The notes under the pieces are model-generated. The model saw nothing but the letters and a program-made list of their open reading frames with translations. It was not told the origin of the DNA and made no database searches. The position numbers were made by a program, and so were the translations under genes. From Cyclobacteriaceae bacterium (lineage in GTDB: Bacteria; Bacteroidota; Bacteroidia; Cytophagales; Cyclobacteriaceae), in assembly GCA_947458795.1 (NCBI GenBank), contig CANHCD010000028.1, positions 1 through 12,981 on the forward strand: 12,981 bases of DNA, given 5' to 3'. Position 1 is the stretch's first letter, and each line of letters begins with the position of its first letter. Shown here piece by piece: positions 7,183 to 12,981 of the stretch.

Positions 7183-9834
7183 ATGCGCAGAAATTACTTC
7201 TTTTACCTAGTACTACTTTTTTTTAGCTCCTTCAGCATATCCCAAGGACAAGGGATTAAAGGGACAGTAACTACAGAGGCTGGGGAACCCTTGCCCTTTG
7301 CTTCTGTGTACATCCGAAACCTACAAGATGGCGTGCCCACCAACGAGAGTGGGCGCTACGAATTCAAATTGGCTCCAGGGCTTTACGATGTGGTCGTCCA
7401 ATACCTTGGCTATGCTTCGCAAATCCGCACCGTAGAAATCAAATCAGATTGGGTTACGCTCGACTTTTCACTAGTATCCCAAGCGATTAACCTCAGCCAA
7501 GTGGAAGTACAGGCAGGTGCTGAGGACCCTGCGCTGACGATCATGCGAAAGGCAATCTCTAAATCCACCTACCACCGACTTCAGCTCCAGCGCTACGCGA
7601 TGACGGTGTATCTCAAGGGATCAGGGCAGTTGACCGATGCACCCTTTTTCTTGAAAAAGAAGCTAGCCGAAGAAGGGCTTAAACTCAACGAAGCCTACAC
7701 CTCCGAGGCGGTCTCACGGATTACCTTCACCCTGCCCAACAAAGTAGAAGAGAAAGTGATCTCCATCCGTACAAACGGGGACAACCAGGGTACTTCTCCC
7801 GCTCGATACATCCAAACTTCCTTCTATCAGGATCAAGTGAATGAGGTGGTGTCGCCCCTTTCCAAATCTGCCTTCATCTACTATCAATTTACTTTTCAAG
7901 GGAGCTTCTTCGATCAAAATATGCTCGTCAATAAAATCAAGGTCACCCCTAGGTCTCGAGGTGAACGCGTTTTTGAGGGCTACATCTATATTATCGACGA
8001 ATTGTGGGCTATTCATAGCCTGGACTTAAAGACATCGGTGCTGGGTTTTCAAGTTCATATCCGGCAAAACTACTCCCCCATAGCTACCAATGTCTGGATG
8101 CCCTTGACCCAGCAGTATACCTTTGGCGGCAAGGTCTTTGGCTTTGCAGGACAGTTCAACTACTTCGTGTCTACTCGAGATTACGACATCAAACTCAATC
8201 CAGATCTTCAGCATAAGCCGGAACTGGTAGATGAAAAAATTCAGCAAGCACCTCCCAATACTCAGAAATTTTCAAAGTCGGTGTCCTCCCTCGAGCAGCT
8301 GGCTAGCGAACAGCCAAAAACACAAAAGGAGTACCGCAAACTGCTCAACCAATACGAAAAGGAAGTGATTCAGCAGCGCCAAGAAGACGAGAAAAAGGGG
8401 GTGGTATCCGAACGAAACTATGTGGTGGATACGCTCGCGCGGAAACGTGACCTGGCCTATTGGGACAGCATTCGTCCTGTGCCACTTAGCCTTAAAGAAA
8501 TAGAAGGATACAAGCGTGACGACAGCCTCGCGGTCATTGAGGCAGCCAAAAAGTCTGAAGTAGATTCCATCGCCAAAAAGGCCCGTACCAAGTTTCAGCC
8601 CCAAGACTTAATTATGGGGGGCAGCTACAGTTTCGGGAAAGGTAAATCGGTTGGCTTCCCTGTGAACCTGACCAAATTTTCCTTCAACACCGTCGAAGGA
8701 TACAAACTTGGACTTGGATTTTATTACCGCAAGGTGGAAGAAATCAAGCTCGCAGACTCAGTCAATCGCATCCGAAAAGTATTTCGCATTGAACCTGAAC
8801 TCCGCTATGGATTTTCGAGTGAACAGTGGTATGGAAAAGTAGCGGTTCGACGATCCATCAATAAACCTAATTCAGGAGCCAACTGGGGCGTATCTGGAGG
8901 TAGTTTTGCGTATCAATTCAATCCAGAGGATCCAATTCAAGAACAAGTCAATGCTTCCTACTCGCTTTTTGCACGAAGAAACTACCTGAAATTATACGAA
9001 CAAGATTTTGTGCAAGCCACTTGGGGGCAGCGCAAGTCCCCAGCGTTAAGCTATCAACTGACCTTCCTATGGGCAGATAGAAGACAGCTTGAAAATACCA
9101 CGGATTATAGTTTTTCGAAAAACTTGGAGCGGGAGTATTCTTCCAATACTCCATTCAATGTGGAAGCAGGAGAGGTGGCTTTCTCCAATCACCAGGTAAG
9201 CAAATTCAAAGCAACACTAGATTGGAGGCCAGGATTGACCTATTCAATTCGGAATGGACGGAAAATTCCCAACTATGAGCGCGCACCTTTGCTTTCATTT
9301 ACCTACCAGAAGGCATTGCCACTTTTCAGTCCTTCGGGATTGGCCGCAGATTTCGACCAACTGGAAGCTTCTCTGAAGCATGACTTTTCTTTTGGGGTGA
9401 GCGGGAAACTCGATTTCAATGTCACTGCAGGAACATTCCTCAACAATCGCCAGGTGTTTTTCCAAGACTACAAACATTTTGGAGGGAATCGAACGCTTTT
9501 CTCCACCATGGGAGCAGCCTCCAATTTCCGCGTGATGGACTACTACCGCTACAGCACTTCCGGATCCTATGTTTCCAGCATTGCGCACTACCAATTCCGT
9601 AAATTCATCTTTACCCAGCTACCTATGCTTCGCTTCTCGGGAGTGCGGGAGAATATTTTTGTCAACTACCTGAAAACTCAAAACTCACCGCACTACACGG
9701 AAATTGGTTATTCGCTAGATAACCTATTCCGGATTTTCAGAGTAGAACTTGCTGTTGGTTTTGAAAACGGTCAATTCCTTCGTGCTCGGCCACTATTTGG
9801 AGTGGCTACTTTCCTAAATATTTCGGTCGATTAA
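7183..9834 (+). CDS. DUF5686 outer-membrane protein with N-terminal carboxypeptidase-regulatory-like domain
   Basis: A complete 883-residue protein. Residues 1-22 form a signal peptide (hydrophobic FFYLVLLFFSSF, then SISQGQG). Residues about 24-109 are a CarboxypepD_reg-like beta-sandwich (GIKGTVTTEAGEPLPFASVYI, SGRYEFKLAPGLYDVVVQYLGY), the same module that precedes the plug in SusC proteins. From about residue 115 to the end it follows the DUF5686 pattern (ALTIMRKAI, YAMTVYLKGSG, then IYIIDELWAIHSLDL and WMPLTQQYTF), with a charged, coiled-coil-prone stretch at about 365-415. The C-terminal half is rich in alternating aromatic strands and ends FGVATFLNISVD, consistent with an outer-membrane barrel. 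The family is common in Bacteroidota and has no established biochemical role that I can name. ATG at 7183 directly precedes the signal peptide; no Shine-Dalgarno. It is on its own transcript on the + strand. Arginine is mostly CGN, unlike the upstream susD gene. The stop codon is one base from that of the convergent gene. Confidence 0.92.
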   Translation: MRRNYFFYLVLLFFSSFSISQGQGIKGTVTTEAGEPLPFASVYIRNLQDGVPTNESGRYEFKLAPGLYDVVVQYLGYASQIRTVEIKSDWVTLDFSLVSQAINLSQVEVQAGAEDPALTIMRKAISKSTYHRLQLQRYAMTVYLKGSGQLTDAPFFLKKKLAEEGLKLNEAYTSEAVSRITFTLPNKVEEKVISIRTNGDNQGTSPARYIQTSFYQDQVNEVVSPLSKSAFIYYQFTFQGSFFDQNMLVNKIKVTPRSRGERVFEGYIYIIDELWAIHSLDLKTSVLGFQVHIRQNYSPIATNVWMPLTQQYTFGGKVFGFAGQFNYFVSTRDYDIKLNPDLQHKPELVDEKIQQAPPNTQKFSKSVSSLEQLASEQPKTQKEYRKLLNQYEKEVIQQRQEDEKKGVVSERNYVVDTLARKRDLAYWDSIRPVPLSLKEIEGYKRDDSLAVIEAAKKSEVDSIAKKARTKFQPQDLIMGGSYSFGKGKSVGFPVNLTKFSFNTVEGYKLGLGFYYRKVEEIKLADSVNRIRKVFRIEPELRYGFSSEQWYGKVAVRRSINKPNSGANWGVSGGSFAYQFNPEDPIQEQVNASYSLFARRNYLKLYEQDFVQATWGQRKSPALSYQLTFLWADRRQLENTTDYSFSKNLEREYSSNTPFNVEAGEVAFSNHQVSKFKATLDWRPGLTYSIRNGRKIPNYERAPLLSFTYQKALPLFSPSGLAADFDQLEASLKHDFSFGVSGKLDFNVTAGTFLNNRQVFFQDYKHFGGNRTLFSTMGAASNFRVMDYYRYSTSGSYVSSIAHYQFRKFIFTQLPMLRFSGVRENIFVNYLKTQNSPHYTEIGYSLDNLFRIFRVELAVGFENGQFLRARPLFGVATFLNISVD

Positions 9835-9835
9835 C

Positions 9836-12016
9836 TCAAGGATTCCACCAGTAGGTGAATTTCAAGACCAGGGACCTGTTTTTCATTAAGAAAGGCGCAG
9901 GCAGGTAGTTGTCGGTGTACACCAAAAAAAGGTCTGAAGCAGGCTTAAATCGCCATTGAAAGCGGGTATTCAGGTTGATGTTCTTGATCTGCTCGTTGTA
10001 CTGCACAAAGGTGGTAAAAAAGACGGTGTTGGTCAGCGTCACATCTACTCGCGGACCAACCAACCAGAACTGGGTTTTGCCCCAGGGAGCGGGAAGGTCA
10101 ATGGAATTGTAATTGCTGCTGAGTGCCAGACTTACGTAAGGCTGAAAACGATAGCCCAGGTCGGCAACCAAGTTGTACCGCTTCCCATCTGCATAATAGC
10201 CGCCTGCACGCCCACTGAAAGCATAGGTAAAGACGCTTTGAGGCTTCGAACTGTATTCCAATCCCACTGCAGACCATTGGTGTTCAGTACCTGTGGCTAG
10301 GGTTTTGCCAGAGAAGTTGGTCGGGTCAAATGGGCGCTGAAGCACGACAAAATCGTGTGCTCCCCAGACCAATAGGCTACTTTGACTGCGAAACTTGATG
10401 CTGTAGGTAGCGTAGGTCGTATTGTCTGTTTGTACTCCTTTTAGGGAGAAATAGCGGATTGAATTCAGTTCCGGTCCATGGCTTAGGATAAGGGCACTTT
10501 TTGGGAACCAGCGGTAGCCAATGGAGGGGCTGATCTTGTAAAAAGCGGTGCGAGGTACAAAGCCCACTTCGGCTGTGTAGTTTTCAGAAACGTATTCATG
10601 TTGCCAATTCCAAGTCAAGTTGCCGCTGGCATATTTCAAGTTGGCCGCGTGCGCAATTCCTTTTCCCACAGCTTCAGGTCCGAAGGACTGTAGCACCATC
10701 GCCTTTCCTGTCCACAGATTGTTGGCAGAGGCAAGGTTGTATTCCAAGCCTAAATTTCGATTGAATTCGGTGTAGCGGGTTTGATTTTCGGGCACCAGGG
10801 AGGGGTCGTAATTCAGGGATTGCTTATTGACTACCAAGGCACCGATAGTAGATCGTGCTCCTACCTGCCGCTGCAAGGAAATTACCGAAAAGTTTTGTGC
10901 AGGCAGTCCAGTCTCGTCAACTGCTCCCGTCTGCATATTGAGGGCTCCGATGCGCCAATCTTTGTTGAGCTTCCCACTGAGTCGGGCTCCAAACTCGATG
11001 GGAGCATTGAGACCAATTCGACGGGAGAAAAAAGGGCGCAGCGTGCTGTAGCCATAACTCCCAAACAAGTCTCCATTTTCTAAGAAAAACTGTCTGCGCT
11101 CCGGGAAGAACAACTCAAAGCGGTCGAGGTTGGTGACTTGTCGATCTACTTCCACCTGGGAAAAGTCTGGGTTGATGGTCAAGTCCAAATTCAAAGAGGA
11201 GGTCAGGGAAATTTTGGCATCCAAGCCAATTTCTCGTTTGTAAGTAGCATTTTCGCCTGATTCCCCATTTTTACTAAAGCCTCCAAGGGCATAGGGGATG
11301 AGGGAAACATTCGCTCCTGCATCAGGTGGCGGATTGTCCCAAACGAGGGTGCCTGTGTAGGCAAGTGTAGAGGAGGGGAATTGCCGCGGTACAGGTGCCC
11401 AGCCCGATTTTTCTGTGGTTTTGAGGTCAAGTCGCGAGAAGTTGATGCCCCATTCCTGTATGCCTTTCTTGTAACGGATGGATTTAAAGGGGATTGCTGC
11501 CTCAAAAACCCAACGATCGGCGTAATTTTTGACTTTTGATACCCACTTGTTATCCCAGCTCAGGTCTATGGAAGTGCCGTTAGACATCTGCCCATCCCAT
11601 TGGGCACCTGCTGCATTAGCGCCAAAGGAGAACCCATTGGTGAGGTCGTCGAAGGGGTCCATAAAGAGTAGGAAGTTGTCGTTTTTCCCGAAACTGAAAT
11701 CCCGCCGCAGCGACTCGACCATGTAGGGCCCATCGCTCGCATGGTAGTTGATCACGATGAGATACAGCTGTTCATCATCGTAACTCATCCGCACATCTGT
11801 TTTCACCTTGGAGAAACTGGTATCCATCGGAGTGATCATAAAAAAGTTGCTGGCTACCTCCGCTTCCTGCCACGTTTTTTCATCCATGACCCCATCCACA
11901 GCGATGGGGCTACTCGCTTTTTGAATGTTTAGGCGATAGTTGGCATTGATTTTTTGTGCCCGGATGGGTGCGCTAATTAGGATAAAAGAAACTAGAATGG
12001 GAACTAAAAAACGCAT
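9836..12016 (-). CDS. DUF5916 outer-membrane protein with N-terminal CBM9-like domain
   Basis: A complete 726-residue protein. A Sec signal peptide ends at about residue 20 (SAPIRA-Q). Residues about 30-225 form a family-9 carbohydrate-binding-like beta-sandwich, recognised by IAVDGVMDEKTWQEA near residue 38, the NDNFLLFMDPFDD strand at 112-124, and the W-F-E-A-A-IPFKSIRY and EWGINFSRLD elements at 169-197. The remainder is the DUF5916 barrel with its diagnostic segment at 280-333 (INPDFSQVEVD, FFPERRQFFLENGDLF, FFSRRIG) and many alternating aromatic strands up to the terminal KFTYWWNP. CBM9-like folds bind sugars or haem-like ligands in other proteins, so surface ligand binding is possible, but the substrate and role of DUF5916 proteins are not established. 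The start ATG (complement of 12014-12016) directly precedes the signal peptide. It lies 23 bp after the TonB-dependent receptor gene on the same strand, so a shared transcript and a functional link are likely. Confidence 0.94.
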   Translation of the reverse strand: MRFLVPILVSFILISAPIRAQKINANYRLNIQKASSPIAVDGVMDEKTWQEAEVASNFFMITPMDTSFSKVKTDVRMSYDDEQLYLIVINYHASDGPYMVESLRRDFSFGKNDNFLLFMDPFDDLTNGFSFGANAAGAQWDGQMSNGTSIDLSWDNKWVSKVKNYADRWVFEAAIPFKSIRYKKGIQEWGINFSRLDLKTTEKSGWAPVPRQFPSSTLAYTGTLVWDNPPPDAGANVSLIPYALGGFSKNGESGENATYKREIGLDAKISLTSSLNLDLTINPDFSQVEVDRQVTNLDRFELFFPERRQFFLENGDLFGSYGYSTLRPFFSRRIGLNAPIEFGARLSGKLNKDWRIGALNMQTGAVDETGLPAQNFSVISLQRQVGARSTIGALVVNKQSLNYDPSLVPENQTRYTEFNRNLGLEYNLASANNLWTGKAMVLQSFGPEAVGKGIAHAANLKYASGNLTWNWQHEYVSENYTAEVGFVPRTAFYKISPSIGYRWFPKSALILSHGPELNSIRYFSLKGVQTDNTTYATYSIKFRSQSSLLVWGAHDFVVLQRPFDPTNFSGKTLATGTEHQWSAVGLEYSSKPQSVFTYAFSGRAGGYYADGKRYNLVADLGYRFQPYVSLALSSNYNSIDLPAPWGKTQFWLVGPRVDVTLTNTVFFTTFVQYNEQIKNINLNTRFQWRFKPASDLFLVYTDNYLPAPFLMKNRSLVLKFTYWWNP

Positions 12017-12039
12017 GAACTGTGCTTTTGGGTAGAGGG

Positions 12040-12981
12040 CTACTGTTTGATTCGGTAAGTAAAGGTCAGGTTAGTTTGTCGTAAAACCATCTGAGATTCG
12101 CCTTCCGTGAAGAAATTACTCCCCTCCGTAATGTAGCGGTTGATTCGTGAATTGAGTACGTCGGCAACATTGAAAATTAAGGTTCCGCGTTGATTCAAGA
12201 TTTTTTTACTCGCAGAGAGATCTAGAAAAAAGATTCCTTTTTGAACACCCTGGGCTGTTTTTCTCCGAGCTTCGTAATTTCCGCGAATCTGTAGGTCCCA
12301 ACCCTTCGGTAACGTGAATCGGGAGCTTTGTCGAAACAACATCGAGGTGGTGGTGGCTTGAAAATTTTGGTTCAAGTTGCTTCCATCCACTGTCGCATAG
12401 AAGAAGTTGGCATTGAAGTCTAGCTTCCACCAGGAGCTCGCTACATAGTCTCCACTAAATTCCAGTCCATAAGATTCTTCACCCACCAAGTTGTAAGGAG
12501 CTGTGACAGAGAAGCCATTGTCTCCCACCGTTCGGATGCGTTGAATTTTATCTTGGGTACTTCTGTAGTACACGGTTGAAAATAGCGTACTTTTTTCGCG
12601 ATACAGGATGTGTCCTAGTTCGTAAGAATCCGTAAACTCTGGGTTGAGGTTGGGATTGCCCGAGAAAAAATTTCGTTGGTCTGAGAAGGTTACATAGGGG
12701 CTGAGGTCATTGTACACTGGGCGTCTGATACGACGACTATAGCTCAACTGGAAGGCATTTTTTTCATTTGCCTTGTAGTTCAGGTGCCCGCTGGGGAACA
12801 GGTTGGTGTAGGATCTCGGATTGGACTCTTTGGTTTCTACAAGTCGTGTTTCGATATCCGTATACTCCGCTCTGAGTCCAGCTTGGTAGCTCCATTTTGC
12901 CCGTTCATTCCCTACAATTCCATAAAAGGCCAATATATTTTCGTCGTAGAGGAATACATTGTCCAAGCCATCGATGGTCTC
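12040..12981 (-). CDS. OMP_b-brl_3-family TonB-dependent receptor, C-terminal part (5' end outside window)
   Basis: The frame is open to the right edge, giving the last 313 residues; full-length members are usually about 750-950 residues, with an N-terminal carboxypeptidase-like domain and plug that would lie beyond the window. The TTG at 12966 is an internal codon: five in-frame sense codons (ETIDG) precede it. Diagnostic segments of the outer membrane beta-barrel family (PF14905 type) are FPSGHLNYK, FQLSYSRRIRRPVYNDLSPY, NFFSGNPNLNPEFTDSYELG, ATTTSMLFRQSSRFTLPKGWDLQIRGNY, LDLSASKKIL and DVLNSR, with the terminal strand NLTFTYRIKQ. Such receptors are TonB-linked barrels, but they lack a SusD partner and their ligands are mostly unknown. 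The stop codon is TAG at 12040-12042. It is the upstream member of a probable two-gene unit with the DUF5916 gene. Confidence 0.95.
   Translation of the reverse strand, partial: ETIDGLDNVFLYDENILAFYGIVGNERAKWSYQAGLRAEYTDIETRLVETKESNPRSYTNLFPSGHLNYKANEKNAFQLSYSRRIRRPVYNDLSPYVTFSDQRNFFSGNPNLNPEFTDSYELGHILYREKSTLFSTVYYRSTQDKIQRIRTVGDNGFSVTAPYNLVGEESYGLEFSGDYVASSWWKLDFNANFFYATVDGSNLNQNFQATTTSMLFRQSSRFTLPKGWDLQIRGNYEARRKTAQGVQKGIFFLDLSASKKILNQRGTLIFNVADVLNSRINRYITEGSNFFTEGESQMVLRQTNLTFTYRIKQ

Noticed and set aside
10781..11083. Plus-strand open frames inside the DUF5916 gene
   Set aside because: They overlap fully with a well-supported gene on the other strand, lack family features or export signals, and look like frame shadows. 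The same holds for the other short antisense frames in the large genes.
12964..12966. TTG as the start of the right-edge receptor gene
   Set aside because: Five in-frame sense codons lie before it up to the edge, and the family needs several hundred more N-terminal residues.
1..12981. Mobile element, CRISPR array, phage, toxin-antitoxin or defence system
   Set aside because: No transposase, integrase, direct-repeat array, nuclease or paired small ORFs were found; all supported genes are envelope proteins.

Overview
The window looks like a chromosomal stretch from a member of the Bacteroidota, probably Cytophagales (Cyclobacteriaceae/Algoriphagus-like; the lower rank is inferred from gene style only). 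The evidence is a SusC/SusD pair, several outer-membrane families largely confined to this phylum (DUF5686, DUF5916, OMP_b-brl_3 receptors), A-rich leaders in place of Shine-Dalgarno sites, and moderate to low GC. Every gene seen with its N-terminus starts with an export signal. The two genes cut by the window edges are outer-membrane barrels. The whole window is therefore cell-envelope and nutrient-uptake machinery.

Left part (1-2790, + strand): the C-terminal third of a SusC-like TonB-dependent transporter, then 19 bp later a complete SusD/RagB lipoprotein, then a near-ideal intrinsic terminator. SusC would form the barrel and SusD the substrate-capturing lid. The substrate cannot be told from this window, because no glycoside hydrolase, peptidase or regulator is present.

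Middle (2957-6929, + strand): a small lipoprotein of unknown function, then 40 bp later a 1112-residue FG-GAP/VCBS + ASPIC/UnbV (CRTAC1-like) lipoprotein with 14 Asp-rich Ca-binding-type motifs. These two probably form a transcription unit separate from susCD, although large VCBS/ASPIC lipoproteins are common neighbours of SusCD pairs.

Right part (7183-12981): an 883-residue CarboxypepD_reg-like + DUF5686 outer-membrane protein on the + strand meets, tail to tail with one base between stop codons, a 726-residue CBM9-like + DUF5916 barrel protein on the - strand. Upstream of the latter, and 23 bp away, is the 3' part of an OMP_b-brl_3 TonB-dependent receptor that runs off the right edge. These two minus-strand genes look like an operon. 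Codon use differs between the left and right parts (AGA-dominated arginine in susD, CGN-dominated in DUF5686).

I see no tRNA, rRNA, CRISPR array, insertion sequence, integrase, phage gene or defence system. The most open questions concern uncharacterised envelope proteins (the small lipoprotein, DUF5686, DUF5916, the VCBS/ASPIC protein) and not a recognisable new multi-gene system.
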